Positions 24,771-32,760 of a DNA stretch of 64,000 nt are shown here, one piece after another. The stretch covers positions 372,001 to 436,000 of the forward strand of contig NZ_SMFY01000002.1 in the NCBI RefSeq assembly GCF_004339465.1, in the 5' to 3' direction. This stretch comes from Ancylobacter aquaticus. Its GTDB lineage: Bacteria; Pseudomonadota; Alphaproteobacteria; Rhizobiales; Xanthobacteraceae. The number at the start of each line of letters is the position of its first letter. The first letter of the stretch is position 1. A program made the position numbers and the translations under genes. The notes below the pieces were generated by a model, which saw only the letters and a program-made list of their open reading frames with translations, was not told the DNA's origin and made no database searches.

Positions 24771-26816
24771 ATGGCGGCCTATGATGTCCTGTTCCAGCCG
24801 TTGCAGATCCGCAACCTGACGATCCGCAACCGCTTCCTCTCCACCAGCCACGAGCCCGGCTATGTCCTCGCTGGCGATATCACCGACCGCTACATCGCCT
24901 ATCAGGCGGAGAAGGCGAAGGGGGGCATCGGGCTGACGCAGTTTGGCGGGGCAACGGCTGTCTCGGCCGAGAACTCGTTCTATTACGGCCAGATCAACGG
25001 TTCGGTGGACAAGGTCATCCCGCAGTTTCGCAGGATGGCGGCCGCGATCCACGCCCATGGCGCCCATTGCACGGTCCAGCTGACCCATGGCGGGCGGCGC
25101 GAGCGCTGGGATCTCACCAACTGGCTGCCAACGTTCTCTCCGTCGCCGCTGCGCGAGATCATCCACGGCACCTTTCCCGCGACCATGGAAGACCACGACA
25201 TCAGGCGGACCATCGAGAATTATGTCGCGGCGGCCGTCCGGGTGCGCGAGGGCGATGTCGATGGGGTGGAGATTTCCTGTCAGGCCGGAACGCTGATCGA
25301 GCAGTTCTGGTCGCCGGCGATGAACCACCGCACGGACGGCTATGGCGGCCCGCTCGCCAACCGCATGCGCTTCGGGCTGGAAATCCTCGAAGCGGTGCGC
25401 CGGCGGCTCGGCGACGACTACGTGATCGGCATCCGCATGCCGGGCGACGAGATGCTGAAGGGAGGCCTCACCCGGGAGGACTGCCTCACCATCGCCTCCA
25501 CCTATGCCGGTTCGGGCCTCATCGACTTCATCTCGGTGGTCGGCGGCCAGGCCTCCGACTACAAGTCGGAAGCGCGCATCTGGCCCACCATGTGGGTGCC
25601 ATCCGCCGCGTGGCTGCCGCTTGCCAAGGCGATCCGGGACGAGGTGCAGGGAAAGGTCAAGATCTTCCACGCCACCCGCATCACCGACGCCGCCACCGCC
25701 GAGCACGCCCTGAAGAGCGGAGCGGTGGACATGGTCGGCATGACCCGGGTCTTCATCGCCGACCCGCATTACGCCAACAAGCTGAAGGCGGGCGATGAAG
25801 AAAACATCCGTCCCTGCGTCGGCGTCGGCTACTGCGTCGACCGCGCCATTCGCGGCATCGACGCGCTGTGCGCCCACAATGTCGCGACCTCCCGCGAGGC
25901 GACCATCCCGCAAGACGTGGCCGCCGCCGCTGTAAAGAAGAAGGTGGTGATCGTCGGCGGCGGCCCTGCCGGCATGGAGGCGGCCCGGGTGAGTGCACGA
26001 CGCGGCCATGAGGTGGTGCTGTTTGAAGCGGGGGAGCAACTCGGAGGCCAGCTTCTTCTGGCCGCACGGGCGACGTGGCGGCGCGAGATTTCCGGCATCA
26101 CCGCCTGGCTTGCCCGCCAGATGGAGATTCTGAACGTCGATGTTCGGCTGAACACCTATGCCGAGGCCGAGGAGGTGCTGGCCGAGGCGCCGGACGCGGT
26201 CATCATCGCCACCGGTGGCCTGCCCAATCTCGGCCGCTTCGAGGGCGTGGAACTAGCGGTTTCCGCCTGGGACGTGCTGTCCGGCCAGACCAACGTCGGC
26301 GCCACGGTGCTGATTGCCGACGAGAACGGCACCGCCTCGGTCGCCTCAACCGCCGAGTTCGCCGCCGCGAAGGGGGCGCGGGTGCGCATCGTCACGCCGG
26401 ACCGGGAATTCGGCCGCGAGATCGGCGGCACCAATCTCGGCGCCCACATGACCGAACTCTACAAGCACGACGTGGCGATCGAGACCGACACCCGCCTCAT
26501 CGCGCTGCGACGCGAGGGCAACGGGCTCGTTGCGACGGTGGAGAACACTTATAGCGAGAAGCGCCGCGAGATCCCGGTCGACCTGGTGATCGGCGACAAT
26601 GGCACGCTGCCCAATGACGATGTCTACACCGCGCTGAAGCCGCTCTCGCGCAATCTTGGCGAGGTGGATCTGCGGGCGCTCGCCGAGGCGCGCGAGCAGA
26701 CCATCGTCAGCAACAGCGAGGGCCGCTTTGTGCTCTACAAGGTCGGCGACGCCTGGTCCTCGCGCAATCTCCATGCCGCCATGCTCGACGCCGCGCGGCT
26801 GACCCACCCCCTGTGA
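24771..26816 (+). CDS. DgcA/StcD-like NADH:flavin oxidoreductase (N-demethylase type)
   Basis: The 681-residue product has an N-terminal Old Yellow Enzyme TIM barrel (QPLQIRNLTIRNRFLSTSHE, QLTHGGRR, QFWSPAMNHRTD-YGG), a cysteine region where CVGVGYC is followed eleven residues later by another Cys, and C-terminal FAD (VIVGGGPAGMEAARV) and NAD-like domains. This layout and wording match dimethylglycine demethylase DgcA and N-methylproline demethylase StcD more than 2,4-dienoyl-CoA reductase. The Cys spacing C-x5-C-x11-C differs from the CxxCxxxC of trimethylamine dehydrogenase. It would remove an N-methyl group from an imported betaine or N-methyl amino acid. Confidence 0.85.
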   Translation: MAAYDVLFQPLQIRNLTIRNRFLSTSHEPGYVLAGDITDRYIAYQAEKAKGGIGLTQFGGATAVSAENSFYYGQINGSVDKVIPQFRRMAAAIHAHGAHCTVQLTHGGRRERWDLTNWLPTFSPSPLREIIHGTFPATMEDHDIRRTIENYVAAAVRVREGDVDGVEISCQAGTLIEQFWSPAMNHRTDGYGGPLANRMRFGLEILEAVRRRLGDDYVIGIRMPGDEMLKGGLTREDCLTIASTYAGSGLIDFISVVGGQASDYKSEARIWPTMWVPSAAWLPLAKAIRDEVQGKVKIFHATRITDAATAEHALKSGAVDMVGMTRVFIADPHYANKLKAGDEENIRPCVGVGYCVDRAIRGIDALCAHNVATSREATIPQDVAAAAVKKKVVIVGGGPAGMEAARVSARRGHEVVLFEAGEQLGGQLLLAARATWRREISGITAWLARQMEILNVDVRLNTYAEAEEVLAEAPDAVIIATGGLPNLGRFEGVELAVSAWDVLSGQTNVGATVLIADENGTASVASTAEFAAAKGARVRIVTPDREFGREIGGTNLGAHMTELYKHDVAIETDTRLIALRREGNGLVATVENTYSEKRREIPVDLVIGDNGTLPNDDVYTALKPLSRNLGEVDLRALAEAREQTIVSNSEGRFVLYKVGDAWSSRNLHAAMLDAARLTHPL

Positions 26817-26830
26817 GACGAGGCGAGCCG

Positions 26831-27373
26831 ATGAACCAGACCCTGACTCATGGCGACATCACCTACCACGTGATCGCGCTTGAGCACTGCCTGCCGCTGG
26901 TCGAAGGCTTCATCGCCGTCGGCACGAAATGGCACTCGCATGTTCTCTCGCCCGGCTGCGCCTTCAACCCCTATGACGGGCTCTACGCCATCGTGATCGA
27001 GGACGATGGCACCCATGTCGCCTACATCGCCCCGTCGGAGGGGTTCCCGGAAGTCGACAAGGTCTTCGTCCGCATGCTGCACGGCGACGACATCCTCGAC
27101 GAGGCGGCGGCGCGGGCGGCGGACCCGGCGGAAGCGGCCGGTTCGGCGCTTCTGGCGCGGGTGCGCGAAATCGACGCGCAGGGCGTTCACTGGCACCACC
27201 ACATGAACTTCCCCGCCTGTGCCCTCAACCCGCATCGCGGCCGCTGGGCGATCACCGTGGAAAGCGCGACCGGCACTTTCTCCGAGAGCTACGAGCACGA
27301 GCCCAAGGCGGTGCTGCGGGAGATCGAGGTGCTGTACTTCCGCAACCTCGCCGCCCGCACGGCAGCCGGCTGA
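26831..27373 (+). CDS. Unknown His/Cys-rich protein, copy 2 (WHxH / WHHHM family)
   Basis: The 180-residue soluble paralogue of the protein at 12873 keeps WHSHVLSPGCAF (W34, H35, H37, C43), MLHGDDIL and WHHHMNFPACALN (W121, H122-H124, C130), and lacks the N-terminal CKSCH. The family is unrecognised. The ATG at 26831 follows GAGG and lies 14 bases after the DgcA-like gene, so it is the last gene of that operon. Repeated ligand-type residues suggest a mononuclear metal site of cupin-like character, which is inference. Confidence 0.85.
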   Translation: MNQTLTHGDITYHVIALEHCLPLVEGFIAVGTKWHSHVLSPGCAFNPYDGLYAIVIEDDGTHVAYIAPSEGFPEVDKVFVRMLHGDDILDEAAARAADPAEAAGSALLARVREIDAQGVHWHHHMNFPACALNPHRGRWAITVESATGTFSESYEHEPKAVLREIEVLYFRNLAARTAAG

Positions 27374-27392
27374 GGCGGCGCGGCCGGCGCGG

Positions 27393-28316
27393 TCAGGGAA
27401 AGTCCTTCATTACCGCGTCGGCGCGCAGGCGCCCGCGGGCGCGCGATTCGCTGTAGAGCAGGAACAGGCCAGCCGTGGCGATGATGGCGGCGCCCAGCAG
27501 GATGCGCTCATTCGGCACGTCGCCGAAGACCAGAATGCCGAAGCCGATGCCCCAGAGCAGCAGCGAGTACTGGAAAGGCGCCAGCACGCTGACCGGGGTG
27601 AGCTTGACCGCGCGGCTGATGAGCAGATGTGCCAGACACGCGACAATGCCGAGCAGCAGCAGAAGGCCGATATCGACGGCGCCCGGCGGCGTCCACTGGA
27701 AGAAGGCGAACGCCCCGCCGCCGATGAGCGCGCCGAGCGCCTGGAGCGTGGCCAGCGCGGTGTCGCTGGTCTTCACCAGCACCTTGTTCATCATCAACGC
27801 GCCCGCATAGCAGAAGCTGCCCACGAGCGCGTAGAGAATGCCGGGCGAGTAAACCGTAAACGAGGGGCCAAGCGCGATCACCACCCCGCCGAACCCTGCG
27901 AGGATGACCAGCCAGCGCCGCCAGCCGACCGCACCTCCGGGCATGACGCTGGACATGGCGGCGACATAGATCGGCCCGGCCATGTAGAAGGTAAAGACAT
28001 CGGCCAGCGGGAGATAGGCAACGGCGGCGTAGAACAGGGCCGTATCGCCCGTCGCCACGCCGATCCGAACGAGCTGAAGCCAGGGGCGACGAATTCGCCC
28101 GGTGCCGCGCCCCGCCCACAGCATGGGACCCAATACCAGAAAGGCGCCGATGGAGCGGATCGCCAGCACCTGGCTGACCGCGAAGGTTCCCACCAGGATC
28201 TTGCCCATCGTGTCGTTGAGCGCGAAGAAGAAATTGCCTAGCACCATGAAGGCGACGCCGATCCAGAACGCGTGGGCGTTGGCTGGGCTGATCAGGCGAT
28301 TGAACAGGGGCAGCAT
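27393..28316 (-). CDS. EamA/DMT-family transporter
   Basis: The 307-residue membrane protein has ten hydrophobic helices in two repeats (ALNDTMGKILVGTFAVSQVLAIRS and the second-half GSFCYAGALMMNKVLVK), as in drug/metabolite exporters of the EamA type. No good ribosome site lies before the ATG at 28316, so the start is the best of several. It lies 71 bases after the P5C reductase gene on the same strand and is probably co-transcribed, perhaps exporting or importing an amino acid metabolite. Confidence 0.85.
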   Translation of the reverse strand: MLPLFNRLISPANAHAFWIGVAFMVLGNFFFALNDTMGKILVGTFAVSQVLAIRSIGAFLVLGPMLWAGRGTGRIRRPWLQLVRIGVATGDTALFYAAVAYLPLADVFTFYMAGPIYVAAMSSVMPGGAVGWRRWLVILAGFGGVVIALGPSFTVYSPGILYALVGSFCYAGALMMNKVLVKTSDTALATLQALGALIGGGAFAFFQWTPPGAVDIGLLLLLGIVACLAHLLISRAVKLTPVSVLAPFQYSLLLWGIGFGILVFGDVPNERILLGAAIIATAGLFLLYSESRARGRLRADAVMKDFP

Positions 28317-28387
28317 GGACCGCCAGGGGGCGAGGGGAGGGAACGAGGACCCGAGGGGACCACGCAGCAGAGAGCTACACCGGCACC

Positions 28388-29212
28388 CTAGCCGTCGCCA
28401 AGCTCGACCGAGCGCCGGCGCGCGGCCGCGACCGCACGGGCGATGACCGGGTCGATCCCCGCATCGCCCATGAGCTCGGCAAGAGCGGCAGCGGTGGTGC
28501 CGTTGGGGCTGGTCACCTGCCGACGCAGCGTTGCCGGGTCGGCGTCGCTGTCGCGCGCGAGGCGCCCGGCGCCATAGACGGTCTGCAGAGCCAGTTCGCG
28601 GGCGAGATCGGCGGGCAGTCCCTGCGCAATGCCGGAGCGCTCCAGGCAGTCGATCATGTGGAACACATAGGCCGGGCCGGAGCCGGAGACGGCGGTGACG
28701 GCGTCCATCAATGTCTCGTCTTCGATGAGGCACACCCGCCCCGTGGCGGAGAGCAGGCGCTGCGCCAGCGCGCGCCGGTCCGGCGACACCTGGCCATTCG
28801 CCACACAAACCATCATGCCGGCGCCAATGGCGACGGGCGTATTGGGCATGCAGCGGATGAGGCAGGCCCGGGTTCCAAGAGCTGCTTCCATGCGCCCGAG
28901 CCCCACGCCCGCGGCCACGGAAATGACAAGCGCTCCGTTGTCGACGAAACGCCTGACGTCAGGCAGAACAGCGTCCATCTGCTGTGGCTTGACCGCGAGC
29001 ACCACGACATCGGGTGCGGGCAGGGTGGATACCGCGATCAGCTCGACCGAGGTCATGGCGCCGGCCGATGCGGCCCGCTCGCGCAGGGTCGCGGCCGGCT
29101 CGACGACATGCACATCTACCGCCTCCGCGCCGGTCAACCAGCCGACGGCCAGCGCGTATCCCATGTTGCCGCAGCCAATGAGAAGGACATGAACCTTCGC
29201 TCGTGCCGTCAT
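28388..29212 (-). CDS. proC: Pyrroline-5-carboxylate reductase family protein
   Basis: The 274-residue product has the N-terminal NADP motif LLIGCGNMGYAL, VKPQQM, VSVAAG, RCMPNTPVAIGAGM and the C-terminal signature SGSGPAYVFHMIDCLERSGIAQGL followed by QVTSPNGTT. The enzyme reduces cyclic pyrroline-5-carboxylate to proline. In this cluster it may serve catabolism of a cyclic imino acid rather than biosynthesis, since it sits behind a cluster-type operator. GGAGG lies five bases before the ATG. Confidence 0.93.
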   Translation of the reverse strand: MTARAKVHVLLIGCGNMGYALAVGWLTGAEAVDVHVVEPAATLRERAASAGAMTSVELIAVSTLPAPDVVVLAVKPQQMDAVLPDVRRFVDNGALVISVAAGVGLGRMEAALGTRACLIRCMPNTPVAIGAGMMVCVANGQVSPDRRALAQRLLSATGRVCLIEDETLMDAVTAVSGSGPAYVFHMIDCLERSGIAQGLPADLARELALQTVYGAGRLARDSDADPATLRRQVTSPNGTTAAALAELMGDAGIDPVIARAVAAARRRSVELGDG

Positions 29213-29545
29213 GCCAGCCTCCACTGCACACCAATGTGATATTTGTTATAACATTTTATCGACAATAGCGACATGCATTTTGCCGGAGTGGGAAGGCGGG
29301 GACGTCACGACGTCTACCTCGCAGAGGTATCGCTGAAATCTGAAAACGTAATATACCAATTTTCTTCATTTATACAATACTTTAGATATCCTCTATACTC
29401 ACTAAATGAAACGTTTACCCGAGACGATTGCGCGTGATAGCCTGCCGGGCAACGGCATGCTCGCAGCCTCCGCCGGGCGCTGGCCCACGGCAAAGGGGGA
29501 GGCATCGGCGCACCGGCGAACACATGAAACGAGGAACAACAGTCC
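29213..29545. other. AT-rich divergent promoter region (proC / enoyl-CoA hydratase)
   Basis: This 333-bp gap contains operator site 7, a long AT-rich block around 29340-29400 with a TATACT box at 29394-29399, and an AAACGTTT core at 29409-29416 that resembles the LacI-type sites further right. No gene is seen. Confidence 0.5.
29244..29253. promoter_or_regulatory. Operator site 7 (perfect TGTTATAACA) before proC
   Basis: The perfect 10-bp palindrome TGTTATAACA is the best copy of the element. On the minus strand it lies between a TTGTCG -35 box and a TATCAC -10 box, 31 bases before the proC start. Confidence 0.7.
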
Positions 29546-30337
29546 ATGTCCGAGGAGCCCGCCTTCGACTTTTTTCAATTCGTGGCGAAAGACGGCGTTG
29601 CCGTCCTCACCATCGACCGCCCGCCGGTCAATGCGCTCTCGCGCGACCTGTATGAGAGCCTGGACAGGGTCATCGACCATATCGAGGCGACACCGGCGAT
29701 CCGTGTCGTCGTTTTGGCCTGCAAGCCGGATGCGCGAGCCTGGATCGGCGGCGGGGACCTGAAGGAGTTTCTTTCCTTCACCGCAGAGACCCGCCGGGCG
29801 CGCCACGACTATGTCGAAGGGGTTACGGACCGCTTCTACCGGCTTTCGTGCCCCACCATCGCGGCCGTCACCAAGCCGGCGATCGGCGGGGGGATGGTGT
29901 TTGCCAGCGTCTGCGACATCATTGTTGCGGCGGAGACCGCCTTCTTCTCCATGCCGGAAGTCGACCGCAGCCTCACGGGCGGAGCAGGCTCCTATTTCAA
30001 CCGGCTCAACCTGCCGGTGAGCTTCATCCGCGAGATGATTCTCACCGGTCGCCGGCTCAATGCCGCGGAGCTGCGCGACGTCGGCTTCCTCAATTATGTG
30101 CTGCCGGAAGACGGGGTCCTGCCCAAGGCGATGGAACTTGCCGAGTTGATCGCCGCCAAGAGCTCGGCGGCCGTGCGGGCCATCAAGGAAAGCGCCAACC
30201 TCATCGACCGGATCGGTTGGGAGAAAGGGCGTGATGCGGCCCATGAGGTCAGCGCCGCGCGCCTCGTCGATGGACCGGACTACAAGGAGGCCATCTCGGC
30301 CTTCCTCGAACGCCGCAAACCCGTTTTCAATCACTGA
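29546..30337 (+). CDS. Enoyl-CoA hydratase/isomerase family protein (A)
   Basis: The 263-residue crotonase-fold protein has DRPPVNALSRDL, the oxyanion-hole region GGGDLKEF and ITKPAIGGGMVFASVCDIIVA. At the first catalytic Glu region it reads MPEVDRSLTGGAGS, giving the Glu of MPEV; the second usual Glu is replaced (TGGAG). GAGG precedes the ATG by about ten bases. It is transcribed alone and converges on crotonase B. Confidence 0.9.
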   Translation: MSEEPAFDFFQFVAKDGVAVLTIDRPPVNALSRDLYESLDRVIDHIEATPAIRVVVLACKPDARAWIGGGDLKEFLSFTAETRRARHDYVEGVTDRFYRLSCPTIAAVTKPAIGGGMVFASVCDIIVAAETAFFSMPEVDRSLTGGAGSYFNRLNLPVSFIREMILTGRRLNAAELRDVGFLNYVLPEDGVLPKAMELAELIAAKSSAAVRAIKESANLIDRIGWEKGRDAAHEVSAARLVDGPDYKEAISAFLERRKPVFNH

Positions 30338-30355
30338 CGGGCACTTTGTCCCTGG

Positions 30356-30382
30356 GCCGCCACGCCCCGCGTGGCGGCTTTA
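30356..30382. terminator. Bidirectional terminator between the two enoyl-CoA hydratase genes
   Basis: A perfect 9-bp GC stem gccgccacg (30356-30364) / cgtggcggc (30370-30378) with a 5-base loop is followed by TTTA. It lies between two convergent stop codons. Confidence 0.7.
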
Positions 30383-30395
30383 CCGGGGGACGGCC

Positions 30396-31187
30396 TTACT
30401 CGCCGCGAAACACCGGCTCGCGCTTCTCGGCAAAGGCAGCGAGAGCTTCCTGCCTGTCATGTGAGCGCGCGGTCGGCGCGTGTGCCATCAACTCAAAGCG
30501 GAAGCCGGTGGCAAAATCGGCGTCCTCGGCGACATCGAGCGCCTGCTTGGCCTGGCGCACGGCGAGGGGAGCATTGGAGGCGATCATGCGCGCAACCCCC
30601 AGCGTCTCCTCAAGCAGCGCGGCGGCCGGCACCACCTTGTTGACCAGCCCCCACTCCAGCGCTTCAGCGGCCGAAAACATCGCGCCTGTCAGGATGATCT
30701 CCCTTGCGCGCCGGACGCCGCACGCGCGGGGGATCGTCTGCGTCGCGCCGGCGCCCGGCGAAATACCGCGCCGGACCTCGGGCAGCGAGAAACGCGCCGC
30801 CTCGCTCGCATAGGCGAAATCGACGGCGGCGACGATCTCGCAGCCGGCGCCAACAGCCGCGCCGTTCACCGCCGCGATGATCGGGACCGGGCAGTCGGTG
30901 AGCTGCCGGATCAACCGTTCCATCAGTGCCCGCTGGCGGCGCACCGCCGACGGGTCCATGGTCTGCCGTTCCTTCATGTCGCCCCCGCCGCAAAAGATGC
31001 GCTCGCCGGCCCCCGTGAGTACGACGCAGCGTGTGGCGCCGGCATCGACATAGAGCTCCCACAGCCAGTGGTTCAGTTCTTCCGCCATGGCGAGATTGAT
31101 GGCATTGCCGGAGGCCGGCCGGTTCAGCGTCAGCAACTGGACATGGCCGAGCGTTTCGACCAGCAAGGTGTCATAGCGAGGAGGCAC
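30396..31187 (-). CDS. Enoyl-CoA hydratase/isomerase family protein (B)
   Basis: The 263-residue crotonase-fold protein shows LNRPASGNAIN, FCGGGDMKE, AAVNGAAVGAGCEIVAAVDFAYA and LPEVRRGISPGAGATQTIPR, with the catalytic Glu in LPEV and Gly/Ala where a second Glu often sits. The GTG at 31187 is chosen for its AGGAG site six bases upstream. An operator-like palindrome lies directly upstream. It may act on an acyl-CoA from the E1/E2 complex. Confidence 0.9.
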   Translation of the reverse strand: MPPRYDTLLVETLGHVQLLTLNRPASGNAINLAMAEELNHWLWELYVDAGATRCVVLTGAGERIFCGGGDMKERQTMDPSAVRRQRALMERLIRQLTDCPVPIIAAVNGAAVGAGCEIVAAVDFAYASEAARFSLPEVRRGISPGAGATQTIPRACGVRRAREIILTGAMFSAAEALEWGLVNKVVPAAALLEETLGVARMIASNAPLAVRQAKQALDVAEDADFATGFRFELMAHAPTARSHDRQEALAAFAEKREPVFRGE

Positions 31188-31202
31188 GCGGTTCTCCTGA
31201 TT

Positions 31203-31217
31203 GGTAAACGTTATACC
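31203..31217. promoter_or_regulatory. Operator site 8 (TGTTATA type, divergent) before crotonase B
   Basis: GGTAAACGTTATACC is a near-perfect palindrome whose minus strand contains GTATAACG. It has TATAAC in the -10 position and ends 15 bases before the GTG. It differs from the other sites by a CG centre, so its assignment to GntR 1 is weaker. Confidence 0.4.
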
Positions 31218-31378
31218 GAGCAGATGCATGAGGTGGCTGTTTCTACCACGTTGACACGCTTGTGCCAGCGTGGCTTAGGTGGAAAACGATAAATGAAGAT
31301 GCTGGACGGTCGTCTCTTCGGCCTGCCGGCCATCCCGGCGCGGGTTCCTTCTGCGCCGTCCGGTTCTGCGGAAGGCCC

Positions 31379-32563
31379 ATGTCCCGTCACGGCCCGTTGG
31401 CGTTGTTGTTCGCCACCATGTACCCGCAGACCGTGATGTCGATGATGGTGCTCACGCCACCCGTGGTGGCCGCGCAGGTCACGGCGGCCTACGGCCTTCC
31501 CGCCGAGACGGCGGGGGTCTATGCGGCCGCCAGCTACGTCTTCGTCGCCATCGGCACCCTGTCCACCGCCTCGGTCATTCCGCGCATCGGGCCGCTTCGG
31601 CTGAGTTTCGGCTGCATTGTCGCCGGAGGCTGCGCGCTGGCGCTGTTCGGGCTGGGCTCGCTCGCCTTTGTCCTGCTGGCGACAGCCCTGATGGGCCTGT
31701 GCTACGGCCCACTGACCCCGGCGGGCCAGCAGGCCATCGCCAATGGCGAGCCTATCGCCAACCTCGCCCTTTTTCTGTCGGTGCGGCAGACGGCGGTTCC
31801 GCTGGGCGGCATGCTGGCAGGGCTGATCGTGCCGGCGCTGGTCGTGCGGTCCGATCTCGAAACCGCGCTGTTTATCGTGGGTGGCACGGCGACGCTGACG
31901 GGGCTGCTGGCCGGAAGCCTGCTCGGCATCGTGCGGAACGAAAAGCGCGAGCCGCGTCCGGTCGCCCGTGCAGGCTTTCTGGCGCCCCTGCGGCTGATGC
32001 TCGGCCATCGCGCGCTGCTCGCCATGTCGTTCGCCTCGATGATCTACGGCGCCCTGCAGCTAGTCGTCAGTTCGCTGCTGGTCGTGTTCGTGATGCGCGA
32101 ACTCGGGCGCGACCTCGTGACGGCGGGAATGATGCTGGGGATCAGCCAGGCGGCGGCGGTGTGCGGGCGGATCGGCTGGGGCTTCCTTGCAGACCGGATC
32201 GGGCGCCTGCGCGGGACGCTCGGCGCCATCGGGCTCGGCATGACGGCGGCCTGCATCATGGCGTGGGCGCTGACGCCGGCGACGCCGGACGTGATCATCG
32301 CGCTGGTTGCGTTCCTCTTGGGCGCGACGACCAGCGGGTGGAACGGCGTGTTCCTCGCCAGCTTGATGCAAGCGGTGCCGGCCTCGCAGGCCGGCTTCGC
32401 GGCGAGTGGGGCGCTGCTGTTCTCCTATCTCGGCATCGTGCTGGGGCCGCCACTGTTCGGTGGCCTGGCAGCGCTGGCGGGATTTCCCATCGCCTTTCTG
32501 GTGCTCGGGGCGCTGGCGCTAGGCGGCGCGTGGCTCTGCCTCATGCCGGCCTCGGCAGCGTAA
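31379..32563 (+). CDS. MFS transporter
   Basis: The 394-residue protein has about twelve hydrophobic helices and the MFS loop motif in FLADRIGRLRGTLG between helices 8 and 9. GGAAGG lies three bases before the ATG at 31379. A TTGACA box at 31251-31256 with TTAGGT 18 bases on is a plausible promoter. It resembles bacterial MFS carriers of organic anions or drugs; the substrate is unknown. It stands alone between the first and second regulons. Confidence 0.88.
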   Translation: MSRHGPLALLFATMYPQTVMSMMVLTPPVVAAQVTAAYGLPAETAGVYAAASYVFVAIGTLSTASVIPRIGPLRLSFGCIVAGGCALALFGLGSLAFVLLATALMGLCYGPLTPAGQQAIANGEPIANLALFLSVRQTAVPLGGMLAGLIVPALVVRSDLETALFIVGGTATLTGLLAGSLLGIVRNEKREPRPVARAGFLAPLRLMLGHRALLAMSFASMIYGALQLVVSSLLVVFVMRELGRDLVTAGMMLGISQAAAVCGRIGWGFLADRIGRLRGTLGAIGLGMTAACIMAWALTPATPDVIIALVAFLLGATTSGWNGVFLASLMQAVPASQAGFAASGALLFSYLGIVLGPPLFGGLAALAGFPIAFLVLGALALGGAWLCLMPASAA

Positions 32564-32703
32564 TAGTCGACATTTATACAACCTCTCACTCGCGCGCGTC
32601 GTCTGCCAGCGTCACCCTTTGGCGCTTATGCCTTATAGGAACATGGCAAAGAACGATCACCCCCCTCTGCCGACTGCGCGCCCCTTGACCTCAATTATAA
32701 AAA

Positions 32704-32711
32704 TGTCGACA
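32704..32711. promoter_or_regulatory. TGTCGACA operator before the M29/NicX-like gene
   Basis: TGTCGACA is followed by CTATT, exactly as at 57347. A TTGACC -35 box lies at 32685-32690 and the operator covers the position of the -10 (CACTAT, 32710-32715), 50 bases before the start codon. Another AGTCGACA copy is at 32565-32572. Confidence 0.6.
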
Positions 32712-32760
32712 CTATTTTCATTCAAGCCGCAGCGCGCCGCGCGGCAGTGAGGAGAGAAAA

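Noticed and set aside
24501..26039. Minus-strand open frame of 512 codons opposite the flavoenzyme genes
   Set aside because: It is the antisense of two well-supported genes and has no ribosome site or recognisable domain.
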